A stretch of 64,000 nt of DNA from Bursaphelenchus xylophilus (GCA_904066235.2 CAJFCV020000002.1:10354001-10418000), one strand, 5' to 3'; shown: positions 20,700 to 32,386, counted from the first letter of the stretch. Numbers and translations are program-made. Notes: generated by a model not told the origin, from the letters alone.

Positions 20700-22648
20700 G
20701 GTTATTTATACTCATATTTTATCCTATCACTGAGGGGATGGGCAGATACTGATTCATGTCGTATGCGATCTGTATACGACTTTAGTGTAATATGCATTAT
20801 AAAAAAATGTATATATAGATATTATATGCCAAACCAACATGATCATTGTATTATATTTCTTATATGATTAATATATATAACAGATATATGTGCACATAAA
20901 GTGCAAAATAAAACGATCAATATAAAAATATAGTATAATCAAATTTTACTATAACGCGCCTTCCGAAAAGTATGTAAATTAAAAAAGTATGTGAGCAATA
21001 AAACAAGTTCGTAACAAAACTAAATATATTTTTTCTGCTCTTTGAAGACTAAAAAATCAAAAACAATTTGACGCAGAGAATTCCTGTTGCGCAAGGCCGA
21101 AGAAAGCTCGCGCCAAAAGCTTGGCAGAAAATTTTTGTTACATCAAAACCGAAATAGATCCTTCGATTATGACTCACGGTTTTAATCACAGAAAAATCTC
21201 AGTACAGCAATACAGAAATAAAGGAATTTCAAACGACAACGCTTTTTGCTGTCCGCAAAGTTTCCTACCAAAGCATCCAAAACTGAAAATTAGTCACATT
21301 TTTTAAATACGCGAATTTTCATAATTTCAAATCGAGTATGTTTTTGAATTTTTGATTGTTAAATTGAAAAGTTTTTATAAACCTTTGCCAAAAAGCAAAA
21401 AACTTTAGTTTTTAAATCTTGTTGCACAACTAGTTGCAGTTGATGTTAAGGGTTGTAACAATAGCCTATGGTAAATATGTCTTAAAGCTATGTATTTTCA
21501 GAACACTCACTTTGGTCAACACGATTGTTATTTAACGAATCTTGACGTCAAAAAGAAATGAAAATGGACGAGCTTTTCACTGTCCGCATTCAGTCTTTTC
21601 GCTGTTCGCAAATCGACTTCTCACTGTCCGCAATTGAGAATTTTTTTCTGTCCGCACTTCTACTGTCCGCAAATAAAATTTTTGATGTCCGCATTCAAAA
21701 CAACTTGTTCTAAGCACCTGGCAAGGCCTTTTTTTTATACTTCTGACTGCCACATTACACTTGACATCAATATTATTCAAAATTCGGGATGTGATGTTGC
21801 ACTTGATACCAATAATATTCAAAGTTAGGGCTGTGATTTTGCAGTGGGTATCAATATTATTTAAAATTAGGGTTGCCATATTGCACTTGATATCAATAAT
21901 ATTCAAAATTGGGGGTGTGATCTTGCATACTACTGGAATGTGATTTACAGGATTTTTAGAGCATGTCTGGTAATTTTTGGGGCCAGTGGTGCCCCTCTAT
22001 TTTTTTAAAAAAATTTTTTTATTTGCGGACAGTGAGAATCTCCATGACTTTTGGAGTCTGTCAAATTGCGGACAACAAAAAATAGTTCCAATGAAAATTT
22101 TAAATTAATAACTCTACAAGCCGTAAACTCTAATTCTAATTCAAGGAAATTACCGGAGCTTGCGAATAAACTGGTTTTATAAGCTAAAAAATTGAAATAT
22201 TTGAAATACTACGCTGAAAACATCATTCCGCCCTATAAAAACTTACTAATGCATGTTTTGAAAATATTTCCAAGCTGCGCCCGATGTTTTATTTTAACGC
22301 ATTTATAGATCTATTTCGCCTAGATAAAAAAATACGATTTTTTTTTTTATTTTTTTCTAGCTTCCTCAAAAACACCAAGAAAAAAAATAATTTTATTTTC
22401 AACAAAACAAAAAAAAATAACAAAAAACGATAATAAAATGGGAAAATATTATGAGTATATATGTGAGGGAATACGGAGGAAATGATAGGCAATGGTTGAA
22501 TAAGTCGCTTTGGAGTCCAGTGCATCTGATTTTTTCTAAAATACGATTTTTTACTAAAAAAACTCGACTTTTACCTAAAACAATATTTTAAAAAAAGTAA
22601 AAAAATTCTCCAAATCCCAAAAAAATTCAAAACCAACTCACTTTCTCT
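20700..22648. other. A+T-rich stretch with short repeats, no gene supported
   Basis: 20700-21570 and 22100-22640 are A+T-rich without a supported exon. 21575-21700 carries six CTGTCCGCA-like words, with complements TGCGGACAG/A near 22023 and 22065, suggesting a degenerate inverted element spanning about 21570-22075. 21750-21930 is a tandem array (separate entry). Confidence 0.5.
21755..21935. repeat. Tandem repeat, about 60 bp unit, three to four copies
   Basis: Units read approximately CACTTGATATCAATAATATT, CAAAATTRGGGNTGTGATNTTG. They alternate CAATATTATT and CAATAATATT centres. About 3.5 copies are visible. Confidence 0.75.
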
Positions 22649-25600
22649 CTATGGCAGGAACAAATGCACCGCAATGCAGAGTGCAATCACTGCGTAGGAC
22701 ACCATTGATCCAATTACGAGGCGATTCATGGCTTCCGAGGCCTGGAATTCCCTTTGGTATTCTTCGATTTGCTCGGCGGTGATCATGGGCATGACGGCGC
22801 GGCGTTCCAGTCGAAACAGGGTCCGATTCAACTGTTTGGCGAACCAATTTTCGGTGTGGAGTTGGCGGCGGAGGACCGACAAATCAGTGGAGCCGTTCCA
22901 ATCGCAGGTCGGGTGGGTGTAAATTCCATTGATAATGTACTCACAGACGTAGGAAGTCTGCTGAAAATAAAAGTTTTAAAAGAGAAATGGGCAAAGAAAA
23001 GAATTTAGTGATAAGATTTTCTTTTCCAGCATACCACAAAAAAAAATATTTTTTCCAAGCTGCGCCCGAGCTTTGACTTGAAACCCATTTTCTAACTTAT
23101 ACTAATGCTTTTAATAACTTCTCAAGCCGTTGTCCAGACAAAAATGGACCAAACTTTGACTCTCCGGCGTATAAAAAAAATATTTTTTTTTCCAAGCTGC
23201 GCCCGAGCTTTGACTTGAAACCCACTTTCTAGCTAAAATTAATATTTTCCATGCCTTCTGAAGTCCTGATTCAAGCAAGAATCGACCAAACTTTCACTCT
23301 CCGGCGTATTAAAAAAATAATTTTTTTTCCAAGCTGCGCCCGAGCTTTGACTTGAAACCCATTTTTAACTTATGCTAATGTTTTTAATTACTTCTCAAGC
23401 CGTTGTCCAGACAAAAATGGACCAAACTTTCACTCTCCGGCGTATTATAAAAAATATTTTTTTCCAAGCTGCGCCCGAGCTTTGACTTGAAACCCACTTG
23501 CTAGCTAAAATTAATATTTTCCATGCCTTCTAAAGTCCTGATTCAAGAAAGAATAGACCAAACTTTCACTCTGCGGCGTAATACAAAAAATATTTTTTTC
23601 CAAGCTGCGCCCGAGCTTTGACTTGAAACCTATTTTTTAACTTATACTAATGCTTTTAATAACTTCTCAAGCCGTTGTCCAGACAAAAATGGACCAAACT
23701 TTCACTCTCCGGCATATTATAAAAAATATTTTTTTTTCCAAGCTGCGCCCGAGTTTTGACTTGAAACCCACTTTCTAGCTAAAATTAATATTTTCCATGC
23801 CTTCTGAAGTCCTGATTCAAACAAAAATCGATCAAACTTTCACTCTCCGGGGTAATACAAAAAATATATTTTTCCAACCTGCGCCCGAGCTTTCACTTGA
23901 AACCCCTTTTCTAGCTAATATTCGTGTTTTTAATTCCTTCTGAAGTCCTGATTCAAAGAAGAATCAACCAAAATTTCATTCTCCGGCCTACCACAAAAAA
24001 ATATTTTTCCCAACCTGCGCCCGAGCTTTTACTTTTAACTCCTTTTTTTTAAAAAAATACGGGTTTTCATTCCTTCTGAAGTCCTGATTCAAACAAGAAA
24101 CGACCAAACTTTCATTCTGCGGCGTAATACAAAAATATATTTTTTCCAACCTGCGCCCGAGCTTTTACTTTTCACTCCTTTTTTTGCTAAAACACGGGTT
24201 TTCATTCCTTCTGAAGTCTTCGCTCAAAGCAAAATGGACCAAATTTTCATTCTCCGGCCTACCACAAAAAAAATATTTTTCCCAACCTGCGCCCGAGCTT
24301 TGACTTGGAACCCGCTTTCTAGCTAATAATAGGGTTTTTCAATCCTTCTGAAGTCCTCGTTTAAACAAAATTGACCAAACTTTTACTCCCAGCGTATATT
24401 AAAAAAAATATTTTTCCCAAGCTGCGCCCGAGCCTTTGATTAAAACCTAGATTTTACTTTGCCCTAATGTTTTTTACCCCTTATAAAGTCTCCGCGAAAA
24501 ATGGAAAATGCCAAAATTAATCAAAATTTTAAACCTCCAAAAAAATCCTACAGCTGTAGGATTTTTTTGGCCGTGTACAGTAATCCAAAAAAATAAATTT
24601 CTAAAAAAATAAAAAGATAAAAATCAATTTCAAATACACACCTCAACCGCAGCTTTGGCGCTGTTTCTGTTCGGACGGAATTGCAAAAAGTCCTCTTTGT
24701 TTTCAGGCAATTCGAAGCGTCTCAACAATGGCCATGCGGCCTGGAGAAGAGCCGCCGATCTCCATTCGTCCACCGTAATATCGGGTGGGGAGAGGCGGTG
24801 GGAGCAAAAATCGGCCTTTCCACGGCCCGTCAAGTCGATCTGAAGTCAAGAAAAAGATTATTTTGGATGTAATGGTACCTAAAATTACAAGTATAATATA
24901 AAAATTCATACCAAATGAGGTCGATTGGCGGTTCGGTCCACAACAACGCCCATTTCGAGGAGATCAAAGGTCCGATTGTAGGTGGAACGATCAAAAAATT
25001 CGTCGAGGTCCTTGGAGCAAATCTCAACAGAGCCAATTTCGAGGGAACCGGGTCTGAAAATGAAAGTAAAGTATGCTAAAACTGATTTAAAACACCAGAC
25101 TCCCTATTATAAGTATCTTTGGCCCATAAATCTGGAGAAATTTTGATATTTTCGGAGCTCAAACTGCCATGGTGAATATAATCGAGAATAATCAAATCCA
25201 AGCCAACATTCGCCCCATAACTTGCTCAACCCTTCCTGACATCATATAGCGTCTATAACTCACCGTTTGCCCGCATTGACTACTGTGCAATTGTCCTTTC
25301 GGTCGCATTTCCCATCACCAAGGAAGTTGACGCAAAATTCGAAAATCTGAAAAAGAACACTAATCCAAACACCGTAAATTTCCGCCATAACACTATGTAG
25401 CTCATATCGCATCTGTAGTACCTAAAAGCCAACAAAAAATCCTAAAAAAACTTACCCTTCCCGCCTCGCAATCGGATATTATAGTAGTCCGACCAATCAG
25501 ATGTTCCATGGAGGTGGTTCGGGACAACAGCAGCAGAACAGTGTCTCCCCAGACAATATTGGTGCAAGAGTCAATGGCTGAGAGCAAGGAGAAGACGTCT

Positions 25601-26360
25601 TGACTGCCCAGCTTGAGTTCCGAAAACCATCTCCAGTTGAACTCGAGGACTTCGGAAGTGTACGTTCTGGTGGGACCATGCGACAAAAACATCGGGAATT
25701 TTTGGTTGTTTGTGCGAACTGAGGTGGGATGGACCTGGAAATACGCAAAACTTTCATTTAATACATTATGTCAAAGGTGATAAAAACAATATTACACTTG
25801 ATACCTAAACCATTAATTAAATTACCGTTTGAACAATAAAAACGTAACCCTATGTTCTAACATTCTCTTTAGAGATCGAAGAGTAAATTTTACAAAATTT
25901 TCAAACCAAAAATCCCACAAATTTTCGATCTTTCTCGGGCCTGATACCTACTATAACAAAAAATGGTCCTGAAACACGAAAGCGGCACGCTAAAGGAAAG
26001 AAATACACTTAAAAAGTAAGAAGATATACTAATCTTCGATTTCAACCCAAAAGGAAACAACTATCTCCTTCTTATTGCATCGTTCTTACTCAATCCCCAT
26101 CTGAGGTCAAGTGCAATATAATTTTCTCAACAAACCGTCAATCTCTACCGCAATCTTTTAAGTAAAGACATAACACGGCCCCTACAACGTTCTAATCAAA
26201 CTTATTCCCCATTCTTCACCCAAAAACCATCAATTCTCCTAAATTTCAATCCGACCTCAAGTACAATATAAAATCTCACCTCTTTGTGGCTTTCGCAGAA
26301 AGTATCCGCCGCATTGAGCCCCGCAACGGCTAGAAAGACGGTAAATTGGAGCCAAGCCAT
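22649..26360 (-). CDS. Predicted secreted or C-terminally anchored protein, 6 exons, unrecognised
   Basis: Exons: 26280-26360, 25456-25734, 25264-25346, 24912-25053, 24642-24839 and 22649-22960, giving 364 residues. All junctions are GT/AG with phases that fit. The ATG follows a TTTCAG acceptor by 10 nt, suggesting trans-splicing. Residues 1-18 (AWLQFTVFLAVAGLNAA) form a signal peptide. Exon 3 has a GDGKCDRKDNC cluster followed by a T-V-V stretch, and cysteines continue in exons 4-6. Sequons N-C-T, N-R-T and N-G-S are present. The last 22 residues (RLVIGSMVSYAVIALCIAV core) are a hydrophobic tail ending four residues later, consistent with a single-pass or GPI-type anchor. I recognise no named domain. 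Intron 5 is 1.68 kb of tandem repeat. Confidence 0.78.
23040..24480. repeat. Intronic tandem array, about 137 bp unit, 11 copies
   Basis: Each unit starts AAGCTGCGCCCGAGCTTTGA, then ACTTGAAACCC, a variable middle, CCTTCTGAAGTCCTGATTCA, GACCAAACTTTCACTCTCCG, GCGTA and an A/T run. Units begin near 23055, 23192, 23330, 23464, 23600, 23737, 23875, 24013, 24147, 24285 and 24417. Early units alternate two middle types (CTCAAGCCGTTGTCCAG versus CTGAAGTCCTGATTC), so a two-unit higher-order repeat is likely. The array fills intron 5 of the surrounding gene. Confidence 0.9.
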
Positions 26361-26370
26361 GTGTCAGTAT

Positions 26371-26373
26371 CTG
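26371..26373 (-). promoter_or_regulatory. Putative trans-splice acceptor
   Basis: GATTTCAG on the minus strand lies 10 nt before the ATG of the 364-residue gene with no upstream exon seen, as expected for spliced-leader addition. Confidence 0.45.
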
Positions 26374-28421
26374 AAATCGGCCAGGAAACAATAAATTTAT
26401 TGTCAAAAAAATCGGAACTCGAATCACGAGAATTTCGTGGCCGGATCGTGATTTCCATTAGATTATGGCCATCTGATAACGGAAATGGTATTTCCGAGCT
26501 ATGGAACAGCTGGAAAACTGTGAACTTTGAGACAGAAAAACCCCAAACAAATTTTCGACAAATTTTTTGGAAGCTTCCAGAAATTCTGTCAGCAATGACT
26601 GATTTTTAGGATGTTAGGTCTCGATTTAGGGTCAATCGAGGTAAAATAAAATTTCTTGTTTGTTTATGGTCATGATAAGCGAGAATTTTTAAGAATTTGT
26701 GGCAAAAAATAAAAAATTTTAGGGATCCGGCGCATTCGACCTTATTTTAGGTAAAAATATTCAAAATCGATCAATTTTTAGTCGAATTTTGATGAATACG
26801 AATACGTAATGGGTCGTAAATTTAGTATAATGTAACCTTCTGGCGTTTCGTAGCATTCTAATATCTGTTTTATCTAGAAAATCGCTGAAATTCACCATTT
26901 TTAGGTAAAATTTCGTTTTTTCTTGCCAAGAACAGCTCTCCAGTTTTGAAAAATGATCAATGATGATTGCCAAATATCCTCAGAATACTAAATAAGTCAA
27001 ATAGTAGTCAAAAATTCCAAAAATTTATATCCAAAATCCTAGATTTCCCCAATCTCCCCTATTTTCCACCTGCCGTCCCAAATTCCCAAAACAAAAGCTT
27101 CCCGGAACTCCACCCCCACAGCGCGGCCATTCGCCGTGGCCTTTCCGATTTTTGTAATGGGCCGAGACGCGGATCGGAGGGGTATTGTTTTAAGTTTGGG
27201 GCATTCACTCATTTTTCGGCGGCCAAAAAGTTTTAAAAACCCCGAAATTGGATTCCAATTCTCGTGGGATTCTGAAGCCCGTGCCGAGTGCCATTCTGAA
27301 TGGCCACAGATTTTTGCGTCCCATCAATTTAATTGTCGGAACGGCTATTTATTTTTTTGAGGTTTAATTGAGGGATTGGCAAATTTGCACTGTGCGGTGG
27401 GAAAAAATGTTGCACAGTACGGGTTTTGATGGGGTATTCGATATGAAAATGATACGATCGGACGTTTTATAGTGCGAGAATCATATTTAGCTATTATTTT
27501 CAGTTGTTATTTCATTCTACTAAATTTTACACAAAAAAATTTAATTTTGCACTGTGCGGTCGAAAATAATTTTGCACAGCGCGGTTTTTGATGGGGTATT
27601 CGATATAAAAATGATACGAGCGGACGTTTTATAGTGCAAATATCATATTGAGTTATTATTTTTGGTTATTATTTCATTCTAGGAAATTTTACATCAAAAA
27701 AATTAATTTTGCACTGTGCGGTGGAAAAAAATTTTCACAGTGCAGTTTTTGATGGGGTATTAGATATAAAAATGATACGAGCGGACGTTTTACAGTCCAA
27801 AAATCACATTGAGCTATTATTTTTGGTTATTATTTTCTTCTAGCAAATTTTAGAGCGAAAACGTAATTTTGCACTGTGCGGTGGAAAAAATTTTTGCACA
27901 GTGCAGTTTTTTATGGGGTATTCGATATAAAAATCATACGAGCGGACGTTTTATAGTCCAAAAATCAAACTGAGCTATTATTTTTGATTATTATTTTCTT
28001 CTATCAAATTTTATACCAAAAAATTAATTTTGCACTGTGCGGTGGAAAAAATTTTTGCACAGTGCAGTTTTTTATGGGGTATTCGATATGAAAATGATAC
28101 GAGCGGATGTTTTATAGTCCAAAAATCAAATTGAGGTATTATTTTCGGTTACTGATTTTTTCGAGGAAGTTTTAGACCAAGGAAATTAGTTTTGCACTGT
28201 GCGATGAAAATTCGACTGCACAGTGCGGTGTCAAAATAGAAATTTGTCGAAAAATTTGGTGTCAGTATAGAAAATGGACGCCATTTTTTCGGTTAGACTA
28301 TGTTTTGCTCACTTTTTTGCACTAGCATAGCGTACAGTGCAAAAAAATTTTGACTGCACTGTGCAAATTTTGAAAAATCGGATTTTTCTCAAAAATTATA
28401 GCAATTTTAGATAAAATAACG
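26374..28421. other. Intergenic region with a TGCACTGTGCGG satellite-like array
   Basis: 26374-27380 is A+T-rich with no exon supported. A GC-richer patch at 27100-27320 has open frames but no splice or motif support. 27384-28235 is a tandem array (separate entry). 28236-28421 has isolated GCACTGTGC cores. Confidence 0.5.
27384..28235. repeat. Tandem array, about 160 bp unit, 5-6 copies
   Basis: Units start TTTGCACTGTGCGGTGG, then TTTGCACAGTGCAGTTTT, GATGGGGTATTCGATATAAA, ATGATACGAGCGGACGTTTT, ATAGTCCAAAAATCA, TGAGCTATTATTTTTGG. Starts are near 27385, 27546, 27708, 27868, 28029 and 28190. Each unit carries two opposed GCACNGTGC cores about 20 bp apart, giving a hairpin-capable head. Confidence 0.88.
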
Positions 28422-28427
28422 TTTATT
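28422..28427 (-). terminator. Polyadenylation signal AATAAA (minus strand)
   Basis: AATAAA on the minus strand, 77 nt beyond the stop of the 237-residue gene. Confidence 0.5.
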
Positions 28428-28503
28428 AACTCTCTAACAGCAACTGTAAAGCGGTAAAAATACAATACTACAAGGAAACAACAAAAAAATTTTTTACACA
28501 AAT

Positions 28504-30347
28504 TCAAATATTTCCATTGGAATGGTAATAAAATTGATCTAGGATCTCGCGGCCAAACTCTTCCACATCCTTGACTTTGATCTGAACGAGACGAAGGTAT
28601 TTTGTACAGCGAATTTGAATCAAATCCAGGTCAAGTTGGGACTGGAAAACTTGTAACATCTGATCGAAAGTGAACGCATTTCTCCAACGTAAATGCCGTG
28701 AAAACGAGCAAATTGCGGCGAGGTGGACAACATAGGCCAAGTCGAAGGTACCCTGAAATAAATGGCAATTTATATTCAATATTTTTTGATATTTTTTTTA
28801 CATTTTTTTAGACTCCGCACTGTGCAAAAAAAAGAAAATTTTCAATTGCACGGTGCGGAAGGATTTTTGCGATTTTTTTCGTACTGTGCAGGGAAATTAA
28901 TTTTTTTTTCTTTTGTGGATAAAATTTCAGGCCCTATTTTATAGAGATTTTCAAAAAAAAATTTTTAAATCACTGCACGGTGCAGGATTTTCTAATTTTT
29001 GATATTGCACTGTGCGAAATAAAATTGACTTCTGCACTGTGCAAAGGAAAGTCAAAATAAGTGACAAAAGTGAAAAATGGTCTTCTTAGTCACTAATATA
29101 CTCAGTATTTACCACTGTTTAAAATAATTTTTTCTCATAGTGCTTTTTTAAAAAAAAATTTCTCTGCACTGTGCGGGAAAATTTTTTCATTTTCCGCACA
29201 GTGCGAGACAATTTATTGGAAATTTTTTTGCAACACAGATAAAATTTACTGTCAAAAATTGCTATTCAAGTTTCTTTTAGCCCTAAAAAAATTTCTGCAC
29301 GGTGCAATTTTGCCAAAATCTTTCATTGCACGGTGCAAAACCAAAAATTTTGGATACTGCACGGTGCAAAAATCAACATTCCCAAAAAAAATTGTGCAGT
29401 CAATTGTTGGTAAAAAAATCTCTGACACATACAAAAATTACTGTCAAAAATTGTTATTCAAATTGTTTTCAGCCCTCAAAAATTTTCTGCACAGTGCAAT
29501 TTTGACAAAATTTTCCGCTGCACCGTGCAAAAACCAATTACAAAAAAATCATAAAAATAAAAAACTAAATAAAAAAATCAATGTTTACCTGATAATTAGT
29601 GATCATCCTGTCGAACGGGAACATTGTAAAAGCAGTAGTGAGCTCTTCAAAAAGCGGGATCAACATTTCAACGGCTCCCATTCCTTGGGAAAATCGAATA
29701 CCATAGAAATCCTCATTTGGAATGTAGTGGAAAGTCTCTGGAAATTGCTCAAAATGACTTCGAATCGCAGCGTAGAGATGGTTTGGGATCAACACATCAA
29801 ATTGTTCGAAGAGAATTTCTTCTTTCGATTTTGCGCGGATTACGGTGGAAATGGCCTGGAAATTAAAAATTAGAGATAAAAAGTGGAAAAAATACTTTTA
29901 GGAGTAGTAAAAAAGATCATTCTACAAAAAAAATATTTTTTTTTTTTTTTTTATTTTCCGAAAAAAATCTCAAAACTTTCAAAAAAAAGTGAAAAAAACG
30001 AAGAATTTGATGTATAAAATGAGATAGAAAATGTTAAAAAATACTTTTAGGAGTATTAGGAAAAAGGCTTTTTCAAATATTTTACAAAAAAAAAAAATCC
30101 GAATCAAAATCTCAAAATTTTCAAAAAAAAAGTAAAAAATCAACCTCACCTCTTCAGAATCGCCCAAATCCTTGACTGGACTCCAAGATTTCCCACGCAA
30201 TGGCCATTTCACAGGGCTCTTGATCAAATTTGAAGCTTTTTTGGCAAACCGGAAAAGCCTAGAAGAAGTCGTCGATAAACCGGAAGAAGTCGATGAACAA
30301 GAAGAAATGGAAGAGGACGTCGATGAGGAGGGAATTACCAAGCTCAT
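28504..30347 (-). CDS. Predicted intracellular protein, 3 exons, Ser-rich N-terminus
   Basis: Exons 30150-30347, 29589-29855 and 28504-28752 are all phase 0 and give 237 residues. The ATG lies 7 nt after a TTTTTTAG acceptor-like site. Residues 5-30 are almost all Ser/Thr, followed by a basic segment (RLFRFAKKASNLIKSPVKW). There is no signal peptide or membrane span. Exons 2 and 3 encode a compact, Phe/Leu-rich helical-looking region (EQFDVLIPNHLYAAIRSHF; WRNAFTFDQMLQVFQSQL) that may be one domain. It could be a winged-helix or chromatin-associated type, but I cannot assign a family and give no function. Introns 1 and 2 contain poly-A/T and GCACNGTGC repeats. Confidence 0.72.
28790..29560. repeat. 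GCACNGTGC cores clustered in an intron
   Basis: More than a dozen GCACTGTGC, GCACAGTGC and GCACGGTGC cores lie in intron 2 of the 237-residue gene. They are mostly 20-60 bp apart in no fixed order. 29240-29330 and 29430-29520 form a rough direct duplication (ACTGTCAAAAATTG, TATTCAA, TTTTAGCCCT, TTTCTGCAC-GTGCAATTTTG). Confidence 0.7.
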
Positions 30348-30484
30348 TCTGGATCTAAAAAAGCCAAAAAAGTTATTTTGAACTTTTTCTTTTTGAATGC
30401 ACGGTGCGGATTATGAAAATTGAAAAGCGCACAGTGCGATGAAAAAATAAAAATTCGAAAAATAAATAAAATTTTGTCTAAAAC

Positions 30485-30745
30485 CACCTGGTACTATATA
30501 GTACCACGTGTTTTGGGCTCTACTAAGCACCAAACCATCACCATTACTGCCTCATGACCAAATTTTCACTTCTCACAAAACAGTACCAGTTGGTACTATA
30601 TAGTACCAAGTGTAAAAACGTGTTTTTGGGTTCTACTAAGCACCAAACCAACGCCATTACCGCCTTACGGCCAAATTTGCACCTCGTACTAAATAGTACC
30701 AGGTAGTACTATTTAGTACCAAGTGTTAAAAATGTGTTTTTTAAG
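30485..30745. repeat. Tandem repeat with palindromic GTACTATATAGTAC core
   Basis: About 2.5 units of 120-130 bp contain GGTACTATATAGTACCA, CGTGTTTTTGGGTTCTACTA, AGCACCAAACCA, CCATTAC-GCCT. The core is self-complementary. Confidence 0.8.
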
Positions 30746-30879
30746 CAGTACTAGGCACCAAAACAACACCATTAACGTCTAAAAGTGCTATAAGTCGAAA
30801 AATTTTCAAAAAGAATCCCTAAAGGCAGTAAGGTAACAGAAACCCAGTTTTCATATTCAGTCAGTTCATACTCAGTCAG

Positions 30880-31075
30880 CTCGAAAACCTTTCAAATTTT
30901 TTCAATTTTCACAAAAAATCCCTTTGTTAAAAGTCCCGAAGCGAAAACATTTCAAATTTTATTCAAATTTCACAAAGAATCCTTTTTTTCCAAGTCCCGA
31001 AGCGAAAACATTTGAAAAATTTTTTAAATTCACCAAAAAATTATTTTTTCCAAGTCCCGAAGCGAAAATATTAAA
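30880..31075. repeat. Tandem repeat AAGTCCCGAAGCGAAAACAT, about 58 bp unit
   Basis: Three to four units of AAGTCCCGAAGCGAAAACAT, TTCAAATTTT, CACAAARAATCC. A related CCCCGAAGCGAAAGCATTTC occurs near 46290. Confidence 0.75.
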
Positions 31076-31077
31076 CG

Positions 31078-31178
31078 GTATCGTTGACCCGAAATGTCGT
31101 TGACCCGAGGTGTCGTTGACCCGAAGTGTCGTTGACCCGAGTTGTCGCGACCCGAGTTGTCCCTGACCCGAAAAGTCG
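31078..31178. repeat. Short tandem repeat GTCGTTGACCCGAAGT, about 17 bp unit
   Basis: Six units of TGTCGTTGACCCGA, with the last three decaying (GTCGCGACCCGAGT, GTCCCTGACCCGAAAA). It ends in AAGTCGTAGCGCC, also seen at 49110-49123 after a diverged CCGAAAAGTCGTAGCGCC. Confidence 0.85.
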
Positions 31179-31194
31179 TAGCGCCAAAATTTGC

Positions 31195-31695
31195 ACTTCG
31201 CGACAAAGAAACAACAATTTTGGATTGCTCAGTGCAGCGACAAAAGAAATAAAAATTGCACAGTGCAAAAAAATGAAGTTCGAAATGCACAGTGCGGCAA
31301 AAAACAAAAAAGAAAAATTGCACAGTGGGTTGAAACAAAAATTTGGATTGCACAGTGCGACAAAAAAAATAGAATTCGAATTGCACCGTGCAGCGACAAA
31401 AACAAATTCGATTGCACAGTGCAAACAAAACAAAGTTGATTGCACTGTGCAAAAAAAGTTTCGGCCTGCACAGTGCGGCAAAAACAAAAATTTTGGATTG
31501 CACAGTGCAGCGACAAAAGCGTTAAAAATTGCACGGTGCAAACAAAAAGAAGTCGGATTGCACTGTGCGATGACAGAAAAATAAAAAAAATCAAAAAAAA
31601 AAACTTTCAAAAAAGTTTCGGCTTGCACGGTGCAATAAAAAAATTTAAATTGCACAGAGCAAAAAAATTATTTTTTTTTGACTGCACTGTGCAAA
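31195..31695. repeat. GCACAGTGC array, about 30-45 bp spacing
   Basis: About 14 units of TTNGATTGCACAGTGCARCG, ACAAAAA. Cores vary at the centre base (A, T, C) and rarely lose a base. The array is long, irregular in spacing and has no flanking genes. Confidence 0.85.
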
Positions 31696-32386
31696 AACCA
31701 AAAAATTTCATCCAAAAAGCCCTCTAAAGTCCCCTCAGAATGTGAGTCACACGTCAGAATGAAAATAGAAGAAAAACGAAATTTCGTGAGGGGCCGCAGC
31801 GAAAAGCAACGGTCGATTTTTTCTTCTTTCTCTGACCGCTCTCTTCCTTTTTGTGCGTGCGCCCTCTTCCTCTCGCCAATCGCAAATCGTTATTTCGCGG
31901 ATCGCCACGGCTTTGACGAAATTCCCTTTTTATTTTGACGTGAGTCACCTAATTAAAATTGCTAATGACCTCTCCTTTATGGAAAAATTAATTCGGACCG
32001 CAAAAATTAGAACAAAAAGAGACAAAAGCCGGATTTCCCAAATCTCAAACGGCTTTTCGTTCCTTTCGCAATGCGAAAATCTGACCTCTCTCATGAATAA
32101 AAACAATTGCGCAAAAAATTTAGTGCAGAAATTTTCTTGGCAGAAAATTTTTGTTTTTTTACAGTTTTGACGTAATGGGAATGCATTGAGAAATTGCATA
32201 ATGCAGTTACAGAAAAAAATACCACAGTAAAGTGACAGAAAAAATAAGATTAAATTTTGCAATGAATTTCCCAAAAAAAAAATTTTTTTTTAATTTCTCC
32301 ACACTGTGGAAAAAATAACTTATATTTTTTTGATAAATTTAAATTCGATTTTTTTTTTGAGTTTGCACGATAACAAAGGGAATGTA

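Larger units (their letters stand above)
16300..20700. repeat. TTACG-enriched region with internal diverged duplications
   Basis: I counted about 35 plus-strand TTACG pentamers here, where roughly 4-5 are expected by chance; the complement CGTAA is rare. Diverged duplicates exist. TACGAA-GTACCCC-TCTTAAA-CGGAACC occurs at 16386 and 18698, and TTTACGTAGTAATAA-ACACAG at 16527 and 18868. GACTCGCTGCTACCAG occurs at 18220 and 19321, with a shortened form at about 20089. No gene model could be built across the region. Its nature is unknown. Confidence 0.6.
30384..32384. other. Intergenic repeat field
   Basis: Four adjacent short tandem arrays (30485-31690, listed separately) are followed by A+T-rich sequence. 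No exon with splice support was found. The 100-190 codon open frames at 31030-31655 on both strands arise from the GCACAGTGC array having few stops. Confidence 0.6.

Noticed and set aside
16300..20700. Interpretation as a Caenorhabditis piRNA (21U) cluster
   Set aside because: The known upstream CTGTTTCA core was not seen in the region; the enriched word is TTACG, which I cannot link to that pathway.
31030..31655. Frames of 120-194 codons on both strands
   Set aside because: They are generated by the GCACAGTGC array; the peptides are periodic (H-C-A-I, C-T-V-Q) and equally open on both strands.
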